From Collimonas fungivorans (GTDB lineage Bacteria > Pseudomonadota > Gammaproteobacteria > Burkholderiales > Burkholderiaceae_D): a DNA stretch of 64,000 nucleotides. Of the stretch, positions 56,055 to 64,000 are shown piece after piece. Positions within the stretch are counted from its first letter, which is position 1. Every line of letters starts with the position of its first letter. The DNA lies in NCBI RefSeq assembly GCF_001584145.1, contig NZ_CP013232.1, positions 868,001 through 932,000 on the forward strand, written 5' to 3'. Position numbers and translations under genes: made by a program. Under the pieces are notes generated by a model. The model was not told where the DNA came from, ran no database searches, and saw only the letters and a program-made list of their open reading frames with translations.

Positions 56055-57224
56055 CTAATCAATAGTCTCGGCCGGCGCATGCTTTACATCCGGGGAAGCA
56101 TCCTTCTGCGGCACAGGGGCAACAGATGGATTTCGTATGGAAAGCAGATAAGCAGGCAGCCTGTTTACGGGTTTTAGCGCAGATATTTCCACGCGGCGGA
56201 AAATAACCGCTGCGGTAATGCTGGTTGCAATCGAAATCAGAATAATCAAGAAGATGTGGGATGTGTCCAGAGTCCCCAGTCCGGAAAATTTAACCGTTAA
56301 AAAAGAGGTGAGCGAAATAATCACGCTGAAGTGCACCAGGTATAAAGGGAAGGAGATTTCACCCAGGAAGCGGGAAAATTTCGACGAAAAAAAGCCGACG
56401 GTCCAGCTGGATGTGTAAAAGCAGAACACAAGAGCCGCTGCAGTCACGGCGTTTATATTGATATATTGCCAAAAATTCGGATATTTTTTGGAGAATGTGT
56501 AGGTGATTACAATGGCTATCAGCATCGCAATGACAGCGAAATTCCAGGTTCTGGACGCCCGCAGCCGGTCGAAGACGCCATTTGCCCGATACTGTGCGAA
56601 CAGTATTCCAATAAAGAATAGACAGTAAAACGATTGGGCAACAAGCAGGAAAACAATCAGTGCATACAAGATCCTGATCGGGGCTTGGAGCCGGGTAGAA
56701 AGATACAGGTACAGGAAGACCAGCAGCGAGCCCGCCAGCTCGATAGACATCGTCCAGAGAAACGGATTGTACGAAACGATATTTGAATGACCGGCGTAGA
56801 CCAGGTAAAAGGAATAGCGCAGCAGGGAAATCAGATGTGGCTCAAAAGGAAGGAACGCACCGAGCCAGTCTTCACGATGGATAACCTTCGCGGCGGCGGC
56901 ACTGTAGTTAGCCCCGGCCAGCATCAAGACATACACGATTGCACAAGAAAGCAGAATCGGGACGGTCAGGCGAAAGTAGCGTTTGATGAGCAGCGAGTCC
57001 AGCAGCGCAAAATCCGTTTTTTTTAAGAAGCTGGAGGAAAGCGCATCTCCGGAAAGAATAAAAAAAACCGTCACGGCCAAGCCGCCGTTGAGCAGGAAAT
57101 AAAGAAAATCGCTGCGAAACACCGGCACCAGATTCCCGAATGTCTCATTGGTCAGATGGAAAAATAATACTACGAGTGCGGCCCAGCCTCGGATGCCATC
57201 AATTTCTTCAAGTCGGTTTTTCAT
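56055..57224 (-). CDS. acyltransferase-3 family membrane protein, probably acquired
   Basis: A 389-residue protein with about ten helices and the family signature R12-x10-H23 (DGIRGWAALVVLFFHL). Its DNA is clearly more AT-rich than both neighbours and has many AAA/TTT codons. It interrupts the pth-ychF pair normally adjacent in betaproteobacteria, so it looks like an insertion. Relatives O-acetylate polysaccharide, lipid A or wall glycans; no such cluster is next to it. A short unassigned stretch lies on either side. Confidence 0.85.
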   Translation of the reverse strand: MKNRLEEIDGIRGWAALVVLFFHLTNETFGNLVPVFRSDFLYFLLNGGLAVTVFFILSGDALSSSFLKKTDFALLDSLLIKRYFRLTVPILLSCAIVYVLMLAGANYSAAAAKVIHREDWLGAFLPFEPHLISLLRYSFYLVYAGHSNIVSYNPFLWTMSIELAGSLLVFLYLYLSTRLQAPIRILYALIVFLLVAQSFYCLFFIGILFAQYRANGVFDRLRASRTWNFAVIAMLIAIVITYTFSKKYPNFWQYININAVTAAALVFCFYTSSWTVGFFSSKFSRFLGEISFPLYLVHFSVIISLTSFLTVKFSGLGTLDTSHIFLIILISIATSITAAVIFRRVEISALKPVNRLPAYLLSIRNPSVAPVPQKDASPDVKHAPAETID

Positions 57225-57281
57225 ATTTTATGATCAGCATGCCCTAATCGTAAGCAACCGCTCCGTCAGGCGGCGGCGACA

Positions 57282-57866
57282 TCATTTCGCGGTATGCAGC
57301 TGCATGGTCGCCGCTTCGAATTTGCCTTCGCACAGCATAGGAATGATTTTCAGGCTGTCGGCAATCGCTTCTTCGATAGGCAGCTGCTCGTCCTTGCGCG
57401 GCCGGTGCAGCACGAAATCGGCCACCACCTGCTGCAGGTTGAGCGTGCGCGGATGGCCTATGCCCAGCCGCAGGCGCCAGTAATCCTGGGTGCCGAGGGC
57501 GGCCGTGATGTCCTTTAATCCATTGTGGCCGCCGGACGATCCGCCTTTTTTCAGCTTGGCGCTGCCGGGCGGCAGGTCGAGCTCGTCGTGCACCACCAGG
57601 ATTTCATCCGCGGCAATCTTGTAGAAGCGCGCCAGCGCGCCAACCGACTGGCCGGAGCGGTTCATGAAAGTCTGCGGTTCCAGCAGCCAGACTTCCTGGC
57701 CGGCGATGCTGGTCTTGGCGGCCAGGGCGTTGAAGCGCGCTTCCCGGGCCAGCTTGCGGCCGAGGTCGTTGGCCAGGTTGTCGACCAGCCAGAAACCGGC
57801 GTTGTGGCGCGTTTGCTCGTATTCCGGGCCGGGATTGCCGAGGCCGACGATGAGGCGGATAGACAT
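57282..57866 (-). CDS. pth: peptidyl-tRNA hydrolase
   Basis: A 194-residue enzyme that frees tRNA from stalled peptidyl-t[28 protein letters not shown] contains the catalytic His (HNAGF), with a downstream Asn/His pair in [11 protein letters not shown] and [10 protein letters not shown]. It follows rplY after a 137-base gap with a terminator, and precedes the acyltransferase. Confidence 0.96.
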   Translation of the reverse strand: MSIRLIVGLGNPGPEYEQTRHNAGFWLVDNLANDLGRKLAREARFNALAAKTSIAGQEVWLLEPQTFMNRSGQSVGALARFYKIAADEILVVHDELDLPPGSAKLKKGGSSGGHNGLKDITAALGTQDYWRLRLGIGHPRTLNLQQVVADFVLHRPRKDEQLPIEEAIADSLKIIPMLCEGKFEAATMQLHTAK

Positions 57867-57926
57867 GTGTTATTGATTTTCGTATGGATGGCTTGCGCAA
57901 ATTATAGAAGAAGACGGCAGCCAACA

Positions 57927-57954
57927 ATAAAAAACCCGCCACGAAGGCGGGTTT
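57927..57954 (-). terminator. terminator after rplY
   Basis: A 9-bp stem (aaacccgcc at 57932-57940, ggcgggttt at 57946-57954) is followed on the minus strand by TTTTTTATT, 50-77 bases after the rplY stop. Confidence 0.88.
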
Positions 57955-58003
57955 CAGGTAGCTGACTACGGCCAGAAAACCGCTCTGGCAGATAGGCTTG
58001 CTA

Positions 58004-58630
58004 TTACTTCTTGTCGGCAGCTGGTGCGTCGGCAGCTGGTGCTTCTGCAGCAGCAGGAGCGTCAGCTTCGACCTTGCCGGCCGGGATCGATGCAGTAGCG
58101 ATCGTCACGTTTTCTTGCGATACCGCGGCAACGCCCTTAGGCAGCTTCAGGTCAGCCAGGTGGATCGAGTGGCCGACTTCGATGTTGGTCAGGTCGACTT
58201 CGATGAACTCTGGCAGGTCGGCTGGCAGGCAAGTCACTTCCAGTTCAGTGAAAACGTGGCTGATGATGGCGCCGGACAGTTTCACTGCAGGAGCGATTTC
58301 TGCATTGACGAAGTGCAGAGGCACTTTGACGTGAATTGCTTGTTTTGCATCAACGCGCTGGAAGTCAGCGTGCAGGACCAGTTGTTTGTATGCGTGGACT
58401 TGGAAGTCGCGCAGCAGGACTTTCTGTACCGCGCCGTCGATTTCGAGATCGAGGATCGAGGAGTGGAAAGTTTCTTTTTTCAGCGCGTGGTACAGCGCGT
58501 TGTGGTCCAGCGAGATATTGACCGGCGCGTCGGAACCACCATAAACGATACCTGGTGTTTGGCCAGCATTGCGCAGGCGGCGGCTCGCTCCGGTCCCCTG
58601 CTCTTTGCGTACAAATGCGATTACTTTCAT
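58004..58630 (-). CDS. rplY: 50S ribosomal protein L25 (general stress/CTC type)
   Basis: A 208-residue L25 of the CTC form: an N-terminal 5S-rRNA-binding L25 domain ([25 protein letters not shown]) and a C-terminal TL5-like domain, then an Ala/Pro/Glu tail. It has the conserved place between prs and pth. The prs-rplY gap contains a hairpin at 58671-58696 that may attenuate read-through. Confidence 0.95.
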   Translation of the reverse strand: MKVIAFVRKEQGTGASRRLRNAGQTPGIVYGGSDAPVNISLDHNALYHALKKETFHSSILDLEIDGAVQKVLLRDFQVHAYKQLVLHADFQRVDAKQAIHVKVPLHFVNAEIAPAVKLSGAIISHVFTELEVTCLPADLPEFIEVDLTNIEVGHSIHLADLKLPKGVAAVSQENVTIATASIPAGKVEADAPAAAEAPAADAPAADKK

Positions 58631-58670
58631 TTTGAAGCTCCATTGTGTGCCGGATAGAAATCCAGCGGTA

Positions 58671-58697
58671 AAAACCCTCCGCGACCAGAGGGTTTTG
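58671..58697 (-). terminator. hairpin between prs and rplY (attenuator/terminator)
   Basis: A perfect 9-bp stem, aaaaccctc (58671-58679) and gagggtttt (58688-58696), with an 8-nt loop; on the minus strand the second arm runs into GTTTTTACC. A second, weaker hairpin lies at about 58699-58735. It lies in the 123-base gap and may reduce rplY read-through from prs. Confidence 0.65.
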
Positions 58698-58753
58698 TTA
58701 GCCTGCTACGTCCGCCTTTCGGCTGGCGTGGCAGGGAATACGAATTCAGTCGA

Positions 58754-59707
58754 TTAGGACTCGGCAAACAGCGACATCACCGAATCGCCCTTGGTAATGC
58801 GCTTGAACGTCTCCGCCAGCAAGCTGGCGCACGACAACTGGCGAATCTTGCCGCAGGCCTTGGCTTCCGCCGACAGCGGGATGGTGTCGACCACCACCAG
58901 CTCGTCCAGCGGCGAATTGACGATGCGCTCGAGGGCAGGGCCGGACAGCACCGGGTGCGTACAGTAAGCCACTACCTTCTTGGCGCCGCGCTCTTTCAAT
59001 ACTTCGGCAGCCTTGGTCAGGGTGCCGGCGGTATCGACCATGTCATCCATGATCACGCAGTTGCGGCCTTCGACTTCACCGATGATGTTCATGACTTCCG
59101 ACACATTCGCCTTCGGCCGGCGCTTGTCGATGATTGCCAGGTCGCAGTTCAGGCGTTTTGCCAGCGCGCGGGCGCGAACCACGCCGCCGACGTCGGGCGA
59201 TACGACCAGCAGGTCGTCGTAGTTCTTGCTCACCAGGTCGCCCAGCAAAATCGGCGAGGCGTAAATATTGTCGACCGGGATATCGAAGAAACCCTGGATC
59301 TGGTCAGCATGCAGATCCATGATCAGGACACGTTCGACACCGGCTTCCTGCAACATGTTGGCGACTACCTTGGCTGAAATCGCAACCCGCGCCGAACGCG
59401 GGCGGCGGTCTTGCCGCGCATAACCGTAATAAGGAATCGCGGCGGTGATGCGGCCAGCCGAAGCGCGCTTCAGGGCATCGACCATCAACATGATTTCCAT
59501 CAGGTTGTCATTGGTCGGCGCGCAAGTCGATTGCAGCACGAATACATCCTTGCCACGCACGTTCTCGTTGATCTCGACCATGACTTCGCCGTCGGAAAAC
59601 TTGGTGACGTTGGCTTTGCCTAGCGGGATGCCGAGTTGCTTGGCAACTCCAATAGCTAGTTCCGGGTTTGCGTTACCGGTAAAAACCATCAGGTTTTCGT
59701 TTGCCAT
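58754..59707 (-). CDS. prs: ribose-phosphate pyrophosphokinase
   Basis: A 317-residue enzyme making PRPP from ribose 5-phosphate and ATP. It carries the Mg-binding [11 protein letters not shown], the PRPP-binding loop [12 protein letters not shown], and the start [14 protein letters not shown]. It is followed by rplY and preceded by tRNA-Gln. Confidence 0.96.
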   Translation of the reverse strand: MANENLMVFTGNANPELAIGVAKQLGIPLGKANVTKFSDGEVMVEINENVRGKDVFVLQSTCAPTNDNLMEIMLMVDALKRASAGRITAAIPYYGYARQDRRPRSARVAISAKVVANMLQEAGVERVLIMDLHADQIQGFFDIPVDNIYASPILLGDLVSKNYDDLLVVSPDVGGVVRARALAKRLNCDLAIIDKRRPKANVSEVMNIIGEVEGRNCVIMDDMVDTAGTLTKAAEVLKERGAKKVVAYCTHPVLSGPALERIVNSPLDELVVVDTIPLSAEAKACGKIRQLSCASLLAETFKRITKGDSVMSLFAES

Positions 59708-59893
59708 GGAGTTCCCTGGATACAGTCGTTAAAAAGTTGAAAAGCCGACAATGCCCGACTATTCTAGTCTTGCGTTGGCGGCTTAGGTATTCGCTGTGTG
59801 CTGTTGTTGTATTTCTGAAGCGGCTTGCTGCTGCTGCCGCTGTAAGAACTAAAGTAACACTATTTCCTGCAGGACACTCTCGTCCGTATCTAA

Positions 59894-59970
59894 TGGCAGG
59901 GGAAGAAGGATTCGAACCTTCGAATGCTGGAATCAAAATCCAGTGCCTTAACCAGCTTGGCGATTCCCCT
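59894..59970 (-). tRNA. tRNA-Gln (anticodon TTG)
   Basis: A 77-base cloverleaf on the minus strand. The acceptor stem AGGGGAA pairs with TTCCCCT, the anticodon stem ctgga/tccag holds the loop TTTTGAT, and the T-loop GGTTCGAATCC is present. CCA is encoded at the 3' end (59894-59896). The position between ispE and prs is conserved in betaproteobacteria. Confidence 0.93.
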
Positions 59971-60053
59971 ACGCAACTTGTTGTCTACCATAAATCCGCG
60001 CTGCATTTGATGACTGCGCTTGAATCTGATGCTAAACCGAATTCTGTCTTACT

Positions 60054-60956
60054 TTAACGATCCAGCAACCCTGCGAGCGGATGTTCCTGCATCGCCCTGG
60101 CTTTCCATGCCTTCCAGCGATTCGGCACCAGTTTCAGTACCTCATCTGCCTGTTCTTCTTGCGTAAAACCGCAAAAAACACATGCGCCGGATCCGGTCAT
60201 TCTGGCATCTCCATGCTTGCCTAGCCATTTTATGGCATCTGCAACTTCCGGGAACTGCCTGGCGGCCACGGGTTCCAAATCGTTTTTTCCGAAGAGCTTT
60301 TTGCTAGCTATCGAAAAGTCCGTCATTTTGACGGGTTTCGTACTCCTTGTCAATTCCGATGATGAAAAAATTAATGCGGTCGGAATTGTTACGCCGGGCT
60401 GAATTATAACGAACCATAGCCCTGGAGTGTCAAGCTTTTGCAGGCTTTCTCCGATTCCTTCCGCAAACGCATTTTGTCCGAACAGGAAAAATGGCACATC
60501 GGCGCCCAGCTGCAGGCCCAGAACCATCAATTCTTCGCGCGACAGGCCGCCTTGCCAGAGATGGTTGAGCGCCATCAGCGTGGTGGCGGCATCGGAAGAG
60601 CCGCCGCCCAGCCCGCCGCCCATGGGCAGGTTTTTTTCGATGGCGATATCCGCGCCCGGCGCCGCCGTCCCGGTTCTTTCATGGATCGCGTTTTGCAGCA
60701 GCCTGGCGGCGCGCACGATGAGGTCGGACTCTTGCGGCACGCCGGGGATTTCCGTAGTGCGCCGGACCTCGCCGTCTGCGCGCACTTCAAAATGCAAAAG
60801 ATCGCTGAAATCGACCAGCTGGAACACGGTTTGCAGCAGGTGATAGCCGTCCGGGCGGCGCCCGGTGACGTGCAAAAACAGATTCAGTTTGGCTGGCGCC
60901 GGGCAGTTGTTGAGCGTGCGAGTTGTGGCAAATTCGGGCAAATTCAGCAAATTCAT
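60054..60956 (-). CDS. ispE: 4-diphosphocytidyl-2-C-methyl-D-erythritol kinase
   Basis: A 300-residue GHMP kinase of the MEP isoprenoid pathway. The start at 60956 ([13 protein letters not shown]) is eight bases after the lolB stop. Motifs: [21 protein letters not shown], the ATP-binding [15 protein letters not shown] and the C-terminal [12 protein letters not shown]. The frame continues upstream inside lolB without homology. Confidence 0.95.
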   Translation of the reverse strand: MNLLNLPEFATTRTLNNCPAPAKLNLFLHVTGRRPDGYHLLQTVFQLVDFSDLLHFEVRADGEVRRTTEIPGVPQESDLIVRAARLLQNAIHERTGTAAPGADIAIEKNLPMGGGLGGGSSDAATTLMALNHLWQGGLSREELMVLGLQLGADVPFFLFGQNAFAEGIGESLQKLDTPGLWFVIIQPGVTIPTALIFSSSELTRSTKPVKMTDFSIASKKLFGKNDLEPVAARQFPEVADAIKWLGKHGDARMTGSGACVFCGFTQEEQADEVLKLVPNRWKAWKARAMQEHPLAGLLDR

Positions 60957-60964
60957 TGCAGGCT

Positions 60965-61636
60965 TCAGTGTGGTTGGCGGCTGTCGATGACGATGCGGAT
61001 GGCGACCTCGCCAGCCTGTGCGGTATTGCGCGCCAGGTCTATCCGCTTCGGATAACTTTCGGCGCCGTTGTTCTGGTCTTGCCAATTGGTGTACTGGATC
61101 AGCCATTTGTCTGCGGTGGTGACGCTGAAGCCATCGTCGGCGGCCGGGACTGCGCTGAAGCGCCGGCCGGCGGCGTTCTGGCCGAAACCTTGCAGCCAGT
61201 CGCGCAGGCCGGCAACCGGCAAGGGCCAGCCCAAGGCCTGCACCGTCAGCGCGTCGACATCGCTGGCGCTGCGCGCAGGCTGGCCGCTTTGCTTGAGGGT
61301 GGCCTGGTCGGCTGCGATATTGATGGTGGCCAGGGTTTGTCCCAGCGGCGAGAGCAGGGTGATGACGGTTTCCTGCTTGCCTTGCGCCCAGGTGAAGCTG
61401 CCGTGCACTGCCTGCTCCTTGCCGTCTTGCTGATAGCGTATCGACAGGCGGCCGCTGACATCTATGGCCTGGTGATATTGGCGCGCCGCGCTGCTGGCGG
61501 CGCTTGCAGTAGCGGACGATTGCTGCAGCGTGCTGCAGCCGCTGAGCGCCGCGGTGGCCAGCATCGCGGCAAGCAACATGCCGCGCCGGATTGCCGGCAA
61601 CATGTGCCGCGGGTTCCCTTCTGCTGCCCACATCAT
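60965..61636 (-). CDS. lolB: outer-membrane lipoprotein LolB
   Basis: A 223-residue lipoprotein that inserts lipoproteins into the outer membrane. The lipobox LSGC follows a hydrophobic stretch. Either ATG 61636 (overlaps the TPR stop by four bases) or an in-frame ATG at 61603 ([14 protein letters not shown]) may be used; the latter gives a more usual signal peptide. The mature domain has [23 protein letters not shown] and the C-terminal [10 protein letters not shown] typical of LolB. It lies before ispE, as in other proteobacteria. Confidence 0.9.
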   Translation of the reverse strand: MMWAAEGNPRHMLPAIRRGMLLAAMLATAALSGCSTLQQSSATASAASSAARQYHQAIDVSGRLSIRYQQDGKEQAVHGSFTWAQGKQETVITLLSPLGQTLATINIAADQATLKQSGQPARSASDVDALTVQALGWPLPVAGLRDWLQGFGQNAAGRRFSAVPAADDGFSVTTADKWLIQYTNWQDQNNGAESYPKRIDLARNTAQAGEVAIRIVIDSRQPH

Positions 61637-63447
61637 AATTTGGCGCCCAGTCGTGCCAGGGTGTTTTTCAGGGCGTCGTTTTGCGGATCTTTCTGCAGGA
61701 CTTCACGCCACAGTTTTTGCGCATCGGTTTTTTGTCCCTTGACCCACAGCACTTCGCCCAGGTGCACCGCGATTTCCGGGTCGGGCAGCAGGCTGTAGGC
61801 GTTGCGCAGCCGGGTCTCGGCCTCGCCCAGGTTACCCAGGCGGTATTGCACCCAGCCCATGCTGTCGACGATGAACGGATCCTGCGGCGCCAGCGTCAGC
61901 GCTTTCTGGATCAGCGTCAGCGCTTCCGGCAAGCGGATATTGCGGTCGGCCAGCGAATAACCGAGGGCGTTGTATGCCTGCTGGTTATCCGGCGCCAGCG
62001 CGATCAGCTTGCGCAGCGCGGTTTCCATGGTGCTCAGGTTATTCAGTTTTTCTGCCGCCATGGCATAGTCGTACAGCAGGTCGGGGTTGTCCGGCTGCGT
62101 CTTGAGCGCGGTTTCCAGGACCTTGAACGCTTCTTGCGGGCGGTTGGCTTCGCGCAGCAATTGGGCTTCGACCTGGGTTACCTGGGTTTTTTCACGTTCG
62201 CCATTGGTGTCGATCTCGGCCAGCACGCGCCGCGCGCCGTCGAGGTCGCCGCGCTTGGACAGCAACTGGGCGCGGCGCAGCTGGGCATCCAGGTAAGCGT
62301 CGCCCGGCTCGACTTGCGCCAGCCATTTCAATGCAGCGTCGGTGTCGTTCCGGTCTGCGGCAATCTGCGCCAGGATCAGCAATGCCTGGGTATTGTCGCG
62401 CGCTTCGTCCGGATGTTTGCTCAACTGGTCGATATAGCTGACCAGGTAGCGTTCGGCAGCCTTGGTGTCGCCGATCTGCGCATTCAGCAGGCCCAGCGCG
62501 AGCAGGGTGGTGGCGTCCTGCTTGTCGTTCTTGAGCAGGATTTCAAACTGGCTGCGGGCTTTTTCATATTGCTTCTGGTCGATCAGGGTGCGTGCATACG
62601 CCACCCGTACTTCACGCGAGCTCGGATATTTCTTGAGGAAATCGGTGAGGATGCGTTCGACTTCGCCGCTATCCGCCGCGACTTGCGCGCTGGTCAGGAT
62701 CGCCAGTTCAGAATCGGGTTTCAGGTTCAGCGCAATTTTCGCTTCTTCCTGGGCGCGCACGCTGTTGCCGCCGCTGAAGGCTTGCTGCGCCAGCGCCAGG
62801 TGCGCTTCCGACATCGCTGTGTAAGGCGTGACCAGTTGCTCGAGCAAGGTAAACGCGCCGGCCTTGTCCTGCGCCCGCGCCAGCAGGCGCTGGATCTGCA
62901 GCATCATGACGCCGCGCGCTTGCGGCGGCGCATCTTGCAGGCGCTTTTCAAGGATGGGCTTGGCTTCCGCCAGGTTATTGCTGAGCATGATGAAGCCGAG
63001 GTAATACTGGGTCGCCTCTTCGGAATCGGGAGCCAGTTCACGCCACAGGCGGATGGCCACCAGCGCTTCGTTGGCTTGTTTGGCGCTCAGCGCCATTTCC
63101 GCCGCGCGCCGGGCCAAGCGCGGATCGCGCGTCTGCTGAGCGGCCCCCAGCAGGGTGACGTAGGCGGATTGCCAGTTGCCGCGCTGGAAAGCGACTTCGG
63201 AACTGAGCACCTTGAACAGGATTTCCTTGGTCAGCGGCACCGCCGGCAGGTGTTCTTCCGGCGGTTTGACTGGCGTTACCCGGGTTGCCAGCTTGCGGCT
63301 TGCGATCTGCTCGGGACTTGCTGCAGGGGTAGCCGCAGAGGGCGTGCCGGCGGCGGCAGCAGGATTTGTGGCATCGTTGCCTGGAGTTATACCGGCGCAA
63401 GCCGACAGCAAGGTAGAGAGCGTTACAATGGCAAGGGTTTTTTTCAA
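61633..63447 (-). CDS. tetratricopeptide-repeat lipoprotein
   Basis: A 604-residue TPR protein if started at the TTG at 63447, which has AGGA just upstream and gives a lipoprotein signal ([17 protein letters not shown]). The ATG at 63543 would add a leader unlike a signal peptide. Many TPR units follow, for example [22 protein letters not shown] and [31 protein letters not shown] (in parts). It shares an operon with lolB and ispE and lies divergent from mutM, as in other betaproteobacteria. Confidence 0.88.
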   Translation of the reverse strand: MKKTLAIVTLSTLLSACAGITPGNDATNPAAAAGTPSAATPAASPEQIASRKLATRVTPVKPPEEHLPAVPLTKEILFKVLSSEVAFQRGNWQSAYVTLLGAAQQTRDPRLARRAAEMALSAKQANEALVAIRLWRELAPDSEEATQYYLGFIMLSNNLAEAKPILEKRLQDAPPQARGVMMLQIQRLLARAQDKAGAFTLLEQLVTPYTAMSEAHLALAQQAFSGGNSVRAQEEAKIALNLKPDSELAILTSAQVAADSGEVERILTDFLKKYPSSREVRVAYARTLIDQKQYEKARSQFEILLKNDKQDATTLLALGLLNAQIGDTKAAERYLVSYIDQLSKHPDEARDNTQALLILAQIAADRNDTDAALKWLAQVEPGDAYLDAQLRRAQLLSKRGDLDGARRVLAEIDTNGEREKTQVTQVEAQLLREANRPQEAFKVLETALKTQPDNPDLLYDYAMAAEKLNNLSTMETALRKLIALAPDNQQAYNALGYSLADRNIRLPEALTLIQKALTLAPQDPFIVDSMGWVQYRLGNLGEAETRLRNAYSLLPDPEIAVHLGEVLWVKGQKTDAQKLWREVLQKDPQNDALKNTLARLGAKL

Positions 63448-63606
63448 GGGATATATCCTGGCTTTCAAAGGTAATCTTGATTTTACGCCCAACCAGAGAG
63501 CAATGCGCAGTGGCGGCCTCTGGATTTGTTTCAAAAAGTACATAGAAAGTACATTAGCCGATTATGCCATTCCATTCCGGACGCGCTGTTCCAACGATGC
63601 CTGACG

Positions 63607-64000
63607 ATGCCAGAATTACCTGAAGTCGAAGTGACCCGCCGCGGCGTTGCGCCGCATCTCGACGGCCGCATCGTGACGGCCGTCACCTTTCGCCACCGCG
63701 GCCTGCGCTGGCCGTTCCCGCTCGACCTGCCGGCGCTGCTGGTGGGCCGCGAGGTGCGCGGCACCGGCCGCCGCGGCAAATACCTGCTGCTGCGTTTCGA
63801 CCATGGCACCGTGATCATCCACCTCGGGATGTCGGGCCACCTGCGCATCCTGGAGCTCGGTGTCGAGCCGCAAAAGCATGATCATTTCGACCTGGTGGTT
63901 GGCCGCCAGCTGCTGCGGCTGACCGATCCGCGACGTTTCGGCGCAGTGCTCTGGCATGCCGATGCCGACGGCCCGGTGGAGCAGCATGTGCTGCTGGCCG
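63607..64000 (+). CDS. mutM: formamidopyrimidine-DNA glycosylase, 3' end outside the window
   Basis: The frame opens at ATG 63607 with MPELPEVEVTRRGVAPHLDG, the diagnostic N-terminus (Pro2 Schiff base, Glu3), and continues open to the window end. FDHGTVIIHLGMSGHLRIL and the later DPRRFGAVLW are characteristic; the zinc-finger end is outside. The enzyme removes 8-oxoguanine. It is divergent from the TPR lipoprotein gene. Confidence 0.95.
   Translation, partial: MPELPEVEVTRRGVAPHLDGRIVTAVTFRHRGLRWPFPLDLPALLVGREVRGTGRRGKYLLLRFDHGTVIIHLGMSGHLRILELGVEPQKHDHFDLVVGRQLLRLTDPRRFGAVLWHADADGPVEQHVLLA

Noticed and set aside
60957..61631. In-frame upstream extension of ispE
   Set aside because: It overlaps lolB in another frame; the family N-terminus begins at 60956.
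61681..63474. 597-codon plus-strand frame opposite the TPR lipoprotein gene
   Set aside because: The minus-strand frame has clear repeats and a signal peptide, while this one has no family resemblance and lies wholly antisense to it.

Overview
The window reads as an ordinary chromosomal stretch of a betaproteobacterium, most likely Oxalobacteraceae (Collimonas/Herbaspirillum-like). This rests on high GC, the betaproteobacterial cytochrome oxidase cluster (DUF2244, ctaC, ctaD, small assembly ORF, ctaG, DUF2970, ctaE, SURF1, ctaA, ctaB, sco), the rsmB-DUF4390-ntrY-ntrX cluster and the mutM // TPR-lolB-ispE-tRNA-Gln-prs-rplY-pth-ychF order. The genus is an inference. No phage, complete IS element, CRISPR array or rRNA was seen.

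Layout: 1-400 is the end of a fasciclin-domain gene. 570-3693 is a valine (isobutyryl-CoA) catabolic operon behind a MerR/LiuR-like palindrome. 3765-4223 is an exported DsrE-like protein. 4594-14221 is the aa3 oxidase cluster, including a second Sco-like protein. 14286-15185 (minus) is rpoH, whose promoter carries a textbook CIRCE operator. 15435-20921 (minus) is rsmB-DUF4390-ntrY-ntrX plus a degenerate CobW-like protein. 20969-25614 holds a LysE exporter, a lipase-like hydrolase, DUF1840, a lipoprotein, a DMT transporter and an AraC regulator. 25634-28406 is ftsX-ftsE-ftsY. A roughly 170-bp imperfect palindrome lies between ftsY and rsmD. 28751-30323 is rsmD, coaD and a ferredoxin. 30328-33446 is a MOSC protein, a LysR regulator and an MFS transporter.

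33433-42729 (minus) is the most coherent accessory block: an RpiR-type regulator, an isoaspartyl peptidase, a complete Gsi/Dpp-type peptide ABC importer, a P1-family (DmpA-like) aminopeptidase and a DppA-like D-aminopeptidase. Together they look like an import-and-digest pathway for peptides with non-standard bonds or stereochemistry. 43038-47660 holds a cupin protein, a compact Fic toxin with a YhfG-like antitoxin, a dicarboxylate/amino acid symporter and a MocR regulator whose promoter carries four 11-bp tandem repeats. 47662-54440 has a YdeP-type molybdoenzyme with a small winged-helix protein, a LysR regulator and an orphan TonB-dependent receptor.

54763-64000 is the housekeeping ychF-pth-rplY-prs-tRNA-Gln-ispE-lolB-TPR // mutM block. 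It is interrupted by an AT-richer acyltransferase-3 gene (56055-57224) that looks acquired. Most genes are routine. The items most worth following are the ftsY-rsmD palindrome, the unusual-peptide operon, the Fic module, the CIRCE-controlled rpoH, the MocR repeats, the Sco-like partner gene and the CobW-like remnant.
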